Assembly (NCBI GenBank): GCA_913046025.1
Contig: CAJWRP010000096.1
Span: forward strand, 1 to 7,418
Direction of reading: 5' to 3'
Origin: an uncultured Chloroflexota bacterium
GTDB lineage: Bacteria; Chloroflexota; Dehalococcoidia; SAR202; UBA11138
DNA: 7,418 nucleotides
Shown piece by piece: positions 1 through 6,574 of this stretch. The position numbers and the translations under genes are program-made. Numbering within the stretch: position 1 is the first letter of the stretch; every line of letters begins with the position of its first letter. Below the pieces are notes generated by a model. The model was not told the origin of the DNA, did no database searches, and worked only from the letters and a program-made list of their open reading frames with translations.

Positions 1-1
1 G

Positions 2-379
2 GGGTCTGCTGGCGAAGACGGAGACAATGGGTTTGCGGTCTATCGAGCGACACCGGCCAACACCGCTATTACCACGCTGGACAGCGATGGGGACGTCGGT
101 TGGGATACGTCGATTACGATAGGCGCTGACGGCCTGCCCATCATCAGCCACCGCGATGGAGGCAACGGAGACCTGAAGGTCGCGCACTGCGCTGACATTG
201 CCTGCACATCGAAAACTATTTCCACGCCGGACAGCGTTGGGATCGTCGGTAGGTATACGTCGATCACGATAGGCGCTGACGGACTGCCGATCATCAGCTA
301 CTACGATTATACCAACGGAGACCTGAAGGTCGCGAGGTGCTCAAACGCGTTCTGCGCGCCGTACTTCAGGCGTAGATAA
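2..379 (+). CDS. C-terminal part of a tandem 50-residue repeat protein (5' end outside the window)
   Basis: An open frame with no start inside the window runs from the left edge to a TAA at 377-379, giving 125 residues. It contains two consecutive 50-residue units, encoded by 71-220 and 221-370. Each carries the core TSITIGADGLPIIS followed by NGDLKVA and a Cys-x4-Cys pair (HCADIAC and RCSNAFC). The stretch before them (GEDGDNGFAVYRATPANTAIT) may be a degenerate end of an earlier unit. The protein ends almost exactly at a repeat boundary with FRRR. Similar repeats are known to me from large secreted or surface proteins of environmental bacteria, where beta-propeller-like folding is often assumed; no function can be given here. 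It lacks any visible link to the cobalamin operon, and no terminator is obvious behind it. Frame and repeat are certain; the name is only descriptive. Confidence 0.8.
   Translation, partial: GSAGEDGDNGFAVYRATPANTAITTLDSDGDVGWDTSITIGADGLPIISHRDGGNGDLKVAHCADIACTSKTISTPDSVGIVGRYTSITIGADGLPIISYYDYTNGDLKVARCSNAFCAPYFRRR
71..370 (+). repeat. Two tandem 150-bp coding repeats
   Basis: Unit 1 is 71-220 and unit 2 is 221-370. By hand alignment without gaps they match at 111 of 150 bases (74%), and at 99 of the first 120. The block around 120-130 and 270-280 and the block around 166-184 and 316-334 are nearly identical. The last 30 bases of each unit have diverged strongly. The period is a multiple of three, so the reading frame is kept. 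This fits recent internal duplication within the repeat gene. Confidence 0.85.
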
Positions 380-591
380 GGTTACATATAAGTGTAGATA
401 TGCCTGACGTTTTGGAATCAACAAACAGTGCCAAGGACTCCCAGACCGTCGCCCAAGTCCTCGTGAGTCGATCATTGAATATGGACGAGTAATTGCCCAA
501 CGAGATTTACCACGCATTGCATGCGATGGACCTATCAATGATGGATATATCTAATAGTCGGAACGCATACAGAATTATCGGAATTCCCAAG
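380..591. other. Intergenic stretch with no supported gene
   Basis: About 210 bases lie between the repeat-protein stop and the cobN promoter. The only + strand frame with an ATG that I looked at is a 30-codon frame at 400-492, without a Shine-Dalgarno sequence. The antisense frame at 341-538 has no recognisable motif and overlaps the repeat gene. A short imperfect palindrome (CATTGCATGCGATG, 515-528) and a repeated TAGATA (372-377 and 394-399) are of a size expected by chance. I see no clear terminator for the upstream gene. Confidence 0.6.
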
Positions 592-620
592 TTGACAGCC
601 TATGACCACAGTGCTAAAGT
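592..620 (+). promoter_or_regulatory. Sigma70-type promoter of the cobN leader (extended -10)
   Basis: A perfect -35 hexamer TTGACA at 592-597 is followed after exactly 17 bp by TAAAGT at 615-620, which matches TATAAT at 4 of 6 positions. TG at 612-613, one base before the hexamer, makes an extended -10. Transcription would start near 626-628. It would give a leader of about 440 nt that carries the riboswitch from 721 and the terminator at 982-1012. The position upstream of the aptamer is what riboswitch control of cobN requires. This is a sequence-pattern prediction. Confidence 0.65.
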
Positions 621-720
621 TTCCATCGTTGCATAATCTGGTTTTTTAACTACATTGGAAACAACGTCCGGGCAAATTTTTGAATCGCTAGCAATTCACT
701 GGGATACAGCATACGCAAAT

Positions 721-904
721 GCAGGGCTATGCACTCCAGTGATGAGAACACCAGCGATCCAAAAAGAGGAAGAGGGTGAGAATCCCTCACGGCCGCGCCA
801 CTGTAAGCGGGGAGCTTGCGGCAGAACGCCACTGGCCAACTTCATCGTAAAGAAGGCTGGGAAGGCGCCGCAGAGGCATCGATCCGTAAGTCAGGAGACC
901 TGCC
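721..904 (+). ncRNA. Cobalamin (AdoCbl-type) riboswitch aptamer
   Basis: The classical B12 riboswitch blocks occur in order. GGTGAGAATCC is at 775-785, inside a perfect hairpin GAGGG (772-776) / CCCTC (784-788). CTGTAA is at 801-806, in a loop closed by CCGC (793-796) / GCGG (807-810). CCACTG is at 829-834 and GGGAAGG at 859-865. The B12 box AAGTCAGGAGACCTGCC is at 888-904. The outer P1 stem can be drawn as GCAGG (721-725) with CCTGC (899-903). CCACTG and GGGAAGG are the peripheral blocks usual in the large adenosylcobalamin-responsive class. It sits upstream of cobN with a terminator between, so it most likely switches expression off when cofactor is abundant. The exact 5' edge is inferred from P1 pairing. 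Confidence 0.93.
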
Positions 905-908
905 GGGA

Positions 909-948
909 CGTTGGAAGACTGCTTCTCGCTGGCGGAAGCCCTTCCACG
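909..948 (+). promoter_or_regulatory. Hairpin between B12 box and terminator (expression platform)
   Basis: A long interrupted stem follows the aptamer by a few bases. CGT (909-911) pairs with ACG (946-948), GGAAG (913-917) with CTTCC (941-945), and GCTTC (921-925) with GAAGC (935-939), around the 9-nt loop TCGCTGGCG. There is no T-run, so it is not itself a terminator. The loop contains TGGCG (930-934), which is complementary to CGCCA at 827-831 in the aptamer. This could be a tertiary contact, but five bases may be chance. It is probably part of the expression platform; whether it favours or opposes the terminator cannot be read from the sequence. Confidence 0.55.
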
Positions 949-981
949 CGTTGCCTCTATGATGGGGTTGCGCATCTAGGG

Positions 982-1012
982 CTCCGACCAATGAAAAGGT
1001 CGGAGTTTTTTT
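982..1012 (+). terminator. Riboswitch-controlled intrinsic terminator upstream of cobN
   Basis: A perfect 8-bp GC-rich stem CTCCGACC (982-989) / GGTCGGAG (998-1005) encloses the 8-nt loop AATGAAAA. It is followed directly by seven T (1006-1012), then A and TTT. It lies after the cobalamin aptamer and before cobN with no gene between, so it is best read as the attenuator of the cobN operon rather than the end of an upstream transcript. No obvious antiterminator pairs with the whole 5' arm. GGAGC at 811-815 could pair with GCTCC at 981-985, but that is weak. Confidence 0.9.
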
Positions 1013-1067
1013 ATTTAAAGGCAAAGGGCGAATTGCCATCAAACACGGTTTAGGCTGACGACTGATA

Positions 1068-4000
1068 ATGATTCTCTTTCTTACGACATCTGATACTGAT
1101 ATTCTGGCTCTGAGTGGGGCCGTAGACAGCTTGCCCGAGGACTTGCGTGATACGCAGGCCGTCAATCCGCTCTCCTTGATACAGGACGGGCAGGCGTTCG
1201 AAAAGTTCCTGAGCGACACGCTTCCAAAGGCGGACCTGGTGCTGTTACGGCTGCTGGGCGGCGACAAGGCACTAGGTGAAGACTTCGGAAAGCTTGAGGC
1301 CGCATGCCGGAGGCTGGGCAAGCCTATGGTTGCCTGCTCTGGTGAGCCTGTCCGGGATATCGTCTTCGAGAGGCGCTCCTCTACACCTGGGATTATCGCG
1401 CAGAGCAGCTTCGAATACCTTAGACACGGCGGCGTCATAAACATCGCCAACGTACTGCGGTTTCTCAGCGACGAGGTGTTGGGCACCGAGTACGAATACG
1501 AAGCGCCCAGGTCGTTGGCTTCGGACGGCATCTATCGTTCCGGCAGTCCAGACGCGCTAACTGTCAAAGAGTATCATCAGAACTTCCAGGTATCTGAAAA
1601 GCCAACTGCGGCGCTGCTTTTCTACAGAGCGCACTGGGTAAGCGCCAATCTTGATTTTGTGGACGCCATTGTGGAGTCGGTGGAAGCACAGGGCTGCAAC
1701 GTAATGCCAGTCTTCTGCTCCAGCTTGCGTGAGAACAACGGCGCTGTCTTTCACAAGTACCTTATGGACGACGAGAGCAATGCCACAATTGACGTGGTCA
1801 TCTGCACGCAGAGCTTCGCCATGAGTCATCAGCCGGGCCTCTCGGACAGTGCTAACACCGAGGTTGGCTGGGACATAAAGGTGCTCGAGCAGCTGGACGT
1901 GCCAATACTTCAGGCCATTGTGTCTACGGAGTCCCGCGCGGACTGGGAGGGGCGTAACATAGGTCTGAGTCCCCTAGACATCGCCATGAATGTCGCGCTG
2001 CCCGAACTGGATGGGCGCATCACAACGGTGCCAGTCTCCTTCAAGGAATCTGTTGCAGCGGATGGCTCTGGAGATCTGCTGGGTACGGTCAAACGCTACG
2101 TACCGGACATTGAACAGATTGAGGCCCTGGCGTCACTTGCTACCAGGTATGCCAGGCTAAGCCACATACCTATCGCCGACAGAAAAATCGCCTTTGTTCT
2201 GAGCAACTACCCAACAAAGGCCTCTCGTTTAGGCAATGCCGTGGGCCTGGATACGCCCGCCTCAGCCATAAATCTACTAAACGCGATGAAAGACGCGGGC
2301 TACACGGTAGACGACATACCAGAGGACGGCGATACCCTGATGCGTCAGCTCATCGAGCGCTGTACGTACGACGTCGAGTTCCTTACCCCAGAGCAGATGC
2401 GGGGCGCTGAAGGCCGAGTATCCAAAGAGGCTTACGGCAAGCAGTTTGCTGGATTCCCCGTTGACGTTCAAAAGCAGATGAAGGATAGCTGGGGAGTTCC
2501 TCCAGGAACTGTTTACACCGACGACGGCCACCTCTTCATCGCCGGTGTTAGCTTCGGCAATGTGTTCATAGGCATTCAGCCGTCGCGTGGATTTGGCGAG
2601 AATCCTATCGCCATCTACCACAGCCCCGAGTTCATGCCTACGCATCACTACCTGGCATTCTACCGTTGGCTTCGGGACGACTATCGCGCCGACGCCATCG
2701 TGCACCTTGGCAAACATGGCACATTGGAGTGGCTGCCGGGTAAGGGCGTTGGCCTTTCCCGCTCCTGTTATCCCGAGGTGTGCTTGCCAGACATTCCGCA
2801 CTTTTATCCATTTATCATTAACAACCCTGGCGAAGGCACTCAGGCCAAGCGCCGGACCCACGCCGTAATCATTGACCACTTGGTGCCATCCATGACCACA
2901 GCGGATAGCTACGGAGACATTACGCGGTGCGAGCAGCTTATGGACGAGTATGCTACTGCTGCAGGTATGGACCCCCAGAAGCTGCCGATCCTACGTCAGC
3001 AGATATGGGAGATTGTGCAGAAGGCCCGGCTTAACGAAGACCTGGGAGTCGACGAGATACCCGACGACTTCGACGACTTCATTCTGCATATCGACGGCTA
3101 CATTTGTGAGCTAAAGGATGCTCAGATTCGCGATGGCCTACACACCCTCGGCGAACCGCCGGAAGGCGAGCTACTTATCGGCCTTTTGCTTTCTCTGACT
3201 CGCTTGAACAATGGAGATGTCCTCGGCCTGCGTCACGCTATTGGTGATGCGCTGGGTCTGGATTACCAGACCCTTATGAGGGATAGAGCGGTGGCCTTCG
3301 ATGCCAAAGACCTTCCGCCTGCACTGGCCCGTCTAAACAGCGGAGATCCTATCATCGCAGCAGGTGACGTGATCGAGCGGCTAGAAGTCCTGGCTCGTAA
3401 GCTGTTGGAAAATGCAGCCGAATCAAAATTCGATTCGGCGGCTATACCAGACGTAATGGACGGCCTGTTGGAGCAAAAAGGACTGGTGCCGGGTGTATTG
3501 AAGTACATCTGTGAGCAGATTCGACCGGCGCTGGCGAAGACCACAAACGAGATCGATGCGTTGCTGCGAGGGTTCGACGGGCGGTTCATTCCGCCGGGAC
3601 CGGCAGGCGCACCAACCCGTGGCATGGCAGGCGTGCTGCCAACGGGACGCAACTTCTACTCCATGGACCCACGCAGCCTGCCCTCGGAGACCTCATGGCA
3701 GATCGGCAAGGAACTGGCCGACTCTTTGGCTGAACGCTACCTCAAGGACGAGGGCGCTTACCCGGAGTCTGTCGGCATATCCGTATGGGGCACGTCGGCG
3801 ATGCGAACACATGGGGATGACATCGCGCAGATTCTCGCGCTAATGGGCATCAAGCCCATATGGCAGGAGGAGAATCGTCGCGTAGTAGGGCTGGAGGTCA
3901 TGTCACTGGAGGAACTAGGCAGGCCGCGAATCGACGTTACGGTTCGCATCAGTGGCTTCTTCCGAGACGCTTTCCAGAATCTCATTGGCCTGATGGATGA

Positions 4001-4886
4001 CGCGTTCCAGCAGGTAATCCTACTGGATGAGCCAGAAGAGCAAAACTTTATTCTAAAGCACTACAACGCCGACGTTGCTACGCTAAAAGCAGATGGTGCG
4101 GAACAGAACGACGCGGAGTCCGAGTCTCTTTACAGGATTTTCGGCAGCAAGCCCGGCAGCTATGGCGCGGGAATTTTGCAGGCCATAGACCAGGGCAACT
4201 GGCAGTCTGACGAGGACCTGGCGAACATCTACACCGCATGGGGCTCTTATGCCTACACCCGGCAGAGGCAAGGCGTTAGCGCCGTCAAGGAGTTCCGCCG
4301 TCGTTTTGCTGTCATCGACGTGGCTACCAAGAACCAGGACAACAGGGAACATGACATATTTGATTCCGACGACTATATGCAGTTCCACGGCGGCATGATC
4401 GCTACAGTAAGACATCTGGCGGGCGAGAATCCGAGGCAGTTCTTCGGCGACTCGGCGGACCCCAGCCAGCTCAGGACACGCGACCTTAAAGAAGAGGCTC
4501 GGCGAGTTTTTCGCAGCCGGGTAGTCAATCCCAAGTGGTTGGACTCTATGAAGCGGCATGGCTACAAGGGCGCGTTCGAGTTGGCGGCCACGGTTGATTA
4601 CATATTTGGGTACGACGCTACAGCGCAGATCATCGACGACTGGATGTATCAGGAAGTGACCGAGGCGTACGTTCTCGACCCCGCGATGCAGGAGTTCTTC
4701 AAAGAGAGTAATCCCTGGGCATTGCGAGCTATTGCGGAGCGACTGATGGAAGCAGCGGACCGCGATATGTGGGAGAACCCTTCTGAAGAGACTCTGAACG
4801 AGTTGCGTCGGGTGTACCTCCAGACCGAGGCAGTGCTGGAGGAGCGTCAGGAACAGCAGTCTCAGCAGTCTGTTGGAGACGATTAG
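1068..4886 (+). CDS. cobN: Cobaltochelatase large subunit CobN
   Basis: CobN is the tetrapyrrole-binding subunit of the ATP-dependent chelatase that inserts cobalt into the corrin ring (hydrogenobyrinic acid a,c-diamide in the aerobic pathway). It acts in the cytoplasm with AAA+ motor subunits. The 1272-residue length equals that of well-known CobN proteins. Family signatures are NYPTKASRLGNAVGLDTPAS from residue 380, HLGKHGTLEW at 546-555, NNPGEGTQAKRR at 585-596, GFDGRFIPPGP from 835, and SVWGTSAMRTHGDD at 905-918. The C-terminus has the usual NPWALRAIAERLMEA segment, then a Gln/Glu-rich tail. The start is fixed by an in-frame TGA at 1056-1058 and by the typical N-terminus MILFLTTSDTDILAL, although the Shine-Dalgarno is poor. 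BchH/ChlH of Mg-chelatase is the related alternative; the upstream cobalamin riboswitch favours cobalt. Intact, no frameshift seen. Confidence 0.93.
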   Translation: MILFLTTSDTDILALSGAVDSLPEDLRDTQAVNPLSLIQDGQAFEKFLSDTLPKADLVLLRLLGGDKALGEDFGKLEAACRRLGKPMVACSGEPVRDIVFERRSSTPGIIAQSSFEYLRHGGVINIANVLRFLSDEVLGTEYEYEAPRSLASDGIYRSGSPDALTVKEYHQNFQVSEKPTAALLFYRAHWVSANLDFVDAIVESVEAQGCNVMPVFCSSLRENNGAVFHKYLMDDESNATIDVVICTQSFAMSHQPGLSDSANTEVGWDIKVLEQLDVPILQAIVSTESRADWEGRNIGLSPLDIAMNVALPELDGRITTVPVSFKESVAADGSGDLLGTVKRYVPDIEQIEALASLATRYARLSHIPIADRKIAFVLSNYPTKASRLGNAVGLDTPASAINLLNAMKDAGYTVDDIPEDGDTLMRQLIERCTYDVEFLTPEQMRGAEGRVSKEAYGKQFAGFPVDVQKQMKDSWGVPPGTVYTDDGHLFIAGVSFGNVFIGIQPSRGFGENPIAIYHSPEFMPTHHYLAFYRWLRDDYRADAIVHLGKHGTLEWLPGKGVGLSRSCYPEVCLPDIPHFYPFIINNPGEGTQAKRRTHAVIIDHLVPSMTTADSYGDITRCEQLMDEYATAAGMDPQKLPILRQQIWEIVQKARLNEDLGVDEIPDDFDDFILHIDGYICELKDAQIRDGLHTLGEPPEGELLIGLLLSLTRLNNGDVLGLRHAIGDALGLDYQTLMRDRAVAFDAKDLPPALARLNSGDPIIAAGDVIERLEVLARKLLENAAESKFDSAAIPDVMDGLLEQKGLVPGVLKYICEQIRPALAKTTNEIDALLRGFDGRFIPPGPAGAPTRGMAGVLPTGRNFYSMDPRSLPSETSWQIGKELADSLAERYLKDEGAYPESVGISVWGTSAMRTHGDDIAQILALMGIKPIWQEENRRVVGLEVMSLEELGRPRIDVTVRISGFFRDAFQNLIGLMDDAFQQVILLDEPEEQNFILKHYNADVATLKADGAEQNDAESESLYRIFGSKPGSYGAGILQAIDQGNWQSDEDLANIYTAWGSYAYTRQRQGVSAVKEFRRRFAVIDVATKNQDNREHDIFDSDDYMQFHGGMIATVRHLAGENPRQFFGDSADPSQLRTRDLKEEARRVFRSRVVNPKWLDSMKRHGYKGAFELAATVDYIFGYDATAQIIDDWMYQEVTEAYVLDPAMQEFFKESNPWALRAIAERLMEAADRDMWENPSEETLNELRRVYLQTEAVLEERQEQQSQQSVGDD

Positions 4887-5027
4887 GATGGGGAGTTTTC
4901 AGTGGGGTAAAAATTGTGTTCTGCAGGCTGATGCTATCGACTCCATCCCCACGCAATATTGAACAATTGGTATTCAATCTCTGCCCCTCTCCGTCGATGG
5001 AGAGAGTGAAACTAGGGAGAAATTTTA
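4887..5027 (+). other. 141-nt spacer between cobN and the first hydrolase, with possible RNA stems
   Basis: This is the only sizeable gap inside the operon. It can form GTGGGG (4902-4907) / CCCCAC (4947-4952) around a 39-nt loop. It can also form ATTGAA (4958-4963) / TTCAAT (4973-4978), and CTCTCC (4987-4992) / GGAGAG (4999-5004) with a 6-nt loop. None carries a T-run, so I do not call a terminator, and I see no convincing -35/-10 pair. The last stem ends 10 nt before the Shine-Dalgarno of the next gene and might influence mRNA stability or translation. Each stem is short enough to be chance. Confidence 0.35.
5015..5019 (+). promoter_or_regulatory. Ribosome binding site of the first hydrolase
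   Basis: GGGAG is placed 8 nt before the ATG at 5028. It is one of the two good Shine-Dalgarno sequences in the operon and supports fresh initiation after the 141-nt gap. The second hydrolase has none nearby. Confidence 0.7.
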
Positions 5028-5804
5028 ATGCCTTATTTTGATAACATTGGTGTTCGCATCCACTATCAGTTGGACGGCACAGGAGACCCTCTGGTGCTGA
5101 TGCATGGCACGTCGGGATCAGTGGGGGACTGGTACGAGAACGGCTGGGTTAAAGGCCTTAAAGATGACTACCGCCTCATTCTGATCGACCACCGGGGGCA
5201 CGGGCATAGCGACAAGCCTCACGATCCAGATAGCTATTCTTTGGAGATTTCTGTGTCGGACGTTGTTGGTGTGCTGGACGAGCTTGGCATAGACAAGGCC
5301 AGTTACTTCGGCTACTCCATGGGTGGGTACATTGGCTACGGCCTTGCGAAATACGCACCGGAGCGTTTCAACGCCCTAGTCATCGGAGCGTCTCATCCCT
5401 TCGGGCGCAGCATGGCGGCAACTCGACGGGCATTCAGAAGCGATGACATAGAGGCCTACGTGAAGGGTGCCATATCTGGGGCACCGGATCGGGCTGACTC
5501 TGAGTGGTTTCGGGTCCGGAAGTCGGCCAACGATCTGAAGGCTCTTAGTGCTCTGACCCAAGACCGACCGGATAACTCAGACATCATCCCTACTATGAAC
5601 ATGCCCTGTTTCGTTTTTGTAGGCGAGGCAGACTCGTTGTTCCCCGATGTAAAGCAGTGCGCGGAGCAGATGCCCAATTCCACGTTCGTGTCACTTCCTG
5701 GTCTGGACCATGGCAAGGCAAACAGGTATAGCCATGAGGCCATGCCCCATGTAAAAGAATTCTTAAAAAATGTTAACCAGAAGGTTGGTTCGCAAGTAGC
5801 ATAA
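5028..5804 (+). CDS. Alpha/beta-fold hydrolase, first of a tandem pair
   Basis: This is a 258-residue single-domain serine hydrolase of the alpha/beta-hydrolase fold, without a signal peptide or membrane segment, so probably cytoplasmic. An HG motif (26-27) after strand PLVLM supplies the oxyanion-hole region, and DHRGHGHSD (54-62) is typical of the family. The nucleophile elbow GYSMGG gives Ser97. Asp202 (GEAD) and His228 (LDHG) complete the predicted triad. Residues of about 125-185 form the variable cap. The type resembles the 3-oxoadipate enol-lactonase/esterase-like group, but the substrate cannot be told. It follows cobN after a 141-nt gap and overlaps the next gene by one base (TAATG), so it is likely in the same operon. 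BchO of bacteriochlorophyll clusters is also an alpha/beta-hydrolase near chelatase genes, but I see no specific likeness beyond the fold. Confidence 0.88.
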   Translation: MPYFDNIGVRIHYQLDGTGDPLVLMHGTSGSVGDWYENGWVKGLKDDYRLILIDHRGHGHSDKPHDPDSYSLEISVSDVVGVLDELGIDKASYFGYSMGGYIGYGLAKYAPERFNALVIGASHPFGRSMAATRRAFRSDDIEAYVKGAISGAPDRADSEWFRVRKSANDLKALSALTQDRPDNSDIIPTMNMPCFVFVGEADSLFPDVKQCAEQMPNSTFVSLPGLDHGKANRYSHEAMPHVKEFLKNVNQKVGSQVA

Positions 5805-6574
5805 TGCCTTTCGTAAACAATAATGGTGTAAAGATCCACTATCACGTGGAGGGTGACGGGCCGCCGATATTGTTATTGCACGGTCTTACGACATCGATGG
5901 TGCAGTTCATAAAGGGCGGATACGTCGACGCATTGAAAGACGATTATCGGCTGATAATGTTGGACGCGCGCGGCCATGGTTCCAGTGATCAGCTATACGC
6001 GCCTGAGGACTATGAACCCCATTGCATGGCATCCGACGTAGTTGCTGTCATGGATGCAGAGGGCATCGACAAGGCCCACTGCTTTGGATACTCCATGGGC
6101 GCCAGGGGAGGGTACTCGCTGGCCGTGTACGCCCCCGATCGCTTTCACTCCTACGTCTTGGGCGGGCAGCATCCATACCCGCGAACGACCGAGCAGAGAG
6201 TTTCAGACAATAAGGCAATCGTTCAGTGGGAACGCCGCCGAGACGCCATAATCGCCGGTGAAAAATCCAGACGTGACCCGAAAGACTACGACGTCTTCAT
6301 TGCTTTCCGTAAGAAGATGATGGAGTGGCCTCCCTTTGAAATGGAGAGGCTAATTGATGGGTTGCAGGTGCCGGCTCTGCTATTTACGGGCGAGGTGGAT
6401 GAGCGCAACATGCTTACAAAAGAGTTCGCGGGCAACCTGCCCAACGCCAAGTTCTTCTCCATGCCGGGCCTCAATCACGACCAGGCGTTTTTGCAGAAGG
6501 AGATTGTGCTTCCCCATGTAAAAGAGTTTCTATTAGGCGTACAGCAGTCGCTAAACGGATCGGGAGGCGGATGA
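5804..6574 (+). CDS. Alpha/beta-fold hydrolase, second of a tandem pair
   Basis: This 256-residue paralogue of the preceding protein aligns with it without gaps over residues 1-127, with 65 identities counted by hand (about 51%). It has HG at 26-27, DARGHGSSD at 54-62, the elbow GYSMGA with Ser97, Asp199 (GEVD) and His225 (LNHD). The triad is therefore intact and in nearly the same register. The cap (about 128-185) is quite different and rich in Arg, Lys and Glu, which suggests a different substrate or partner. The start ATG shares one base with the upstream TAA, and no Shine-Dalgarno is close, so translation is probably coupled to the first hydrolase. The C-terminal GSGGG is encoded by the stretch that also holds the ribosome binding site of the ATPase gene. 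The reaction is unknown. Confidence 0.88.
   Translation: MPFVNNNGVKIHYHVEGDGPPILLLHGLTTSMVQFIKGGYVDALKDDYRLIMLDARGHGSSDQLYAPEDYEPHCMASDVVAVMDAEGIDKAHCFGYSMGARGGYSLAVYAPDRFHSYVLGGQHPYPRTTEQRVSDNKAIVQWERRRDAIIAGEKSRRDPKDYDVFIAFRKKMMEWPPFEMERLIDGLQVPALLFTGEVDERNMLTKEFAGNLPNAKFFSMPGLNHDQAFLQKEIVLPHVKEFLLGVQQSLNGSGGG
6563..6567 (+). promoter_or_regulatory. Ribosome binding site deciding the ATPase start
   Basis: GGAGG lies inside the last codons of the second hydrolase. Two consecutive in-frame ATG codons follow, at 6571 and 6574. Spacing is 3 nt to the first and 6 nt to the second, so the second is the more likely start. Confidence 0.7.

Noticed and set aside
71..370. Possible CRISPR-like or mobile repeat because of the regular 150-bp period
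   Set aside because: The period is a multiple of three, the frame is open throughout and the repeat is at protein level; there are no spacers or terminal inverted repeats.
400..492. A 30-codon + strand frame in the intergenic stretch
   Set aside because: Too short, without a Shine-Dalgarno sequence or any recognisable motif.
515..528. Imperfect palindrome CATTGCATGCGATG as a possible operator
   Set aside because: One mismatched pair in 14 bases, far upstream of the promoter and not repeated; of a size expected by chance.
655..1053. A 132-codon + strand open frame ahead of cobN
   Set aside because: It covers the riboswitch and terminator, whose conserved blocks explain the sequence; the translation shows no domain and no ribosome binding site is evident.
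842..1531. A 229-codon antisense open frame across the riboswitch and the start of cobN
   Set aside because: It is a shadow of the cobN frame, low in complexity (Ser/Arg/Pro-rich), with no recognisable motif.
2277..2879. A 200-codon antisense open frame within cobN
   Set aside because: It lies opposite the most conserved part of CobN, whose coding constraint explains the open frame; no domain is visible.
1068..4886. BchH/ChlH of Mg-chelatase as the identity of the large subunit
   Set aside because: The upstream cobalamin riboswitch and the CobN-like N-terminus and length favour cobaltochelatase; no photosynthesis gene is in view.
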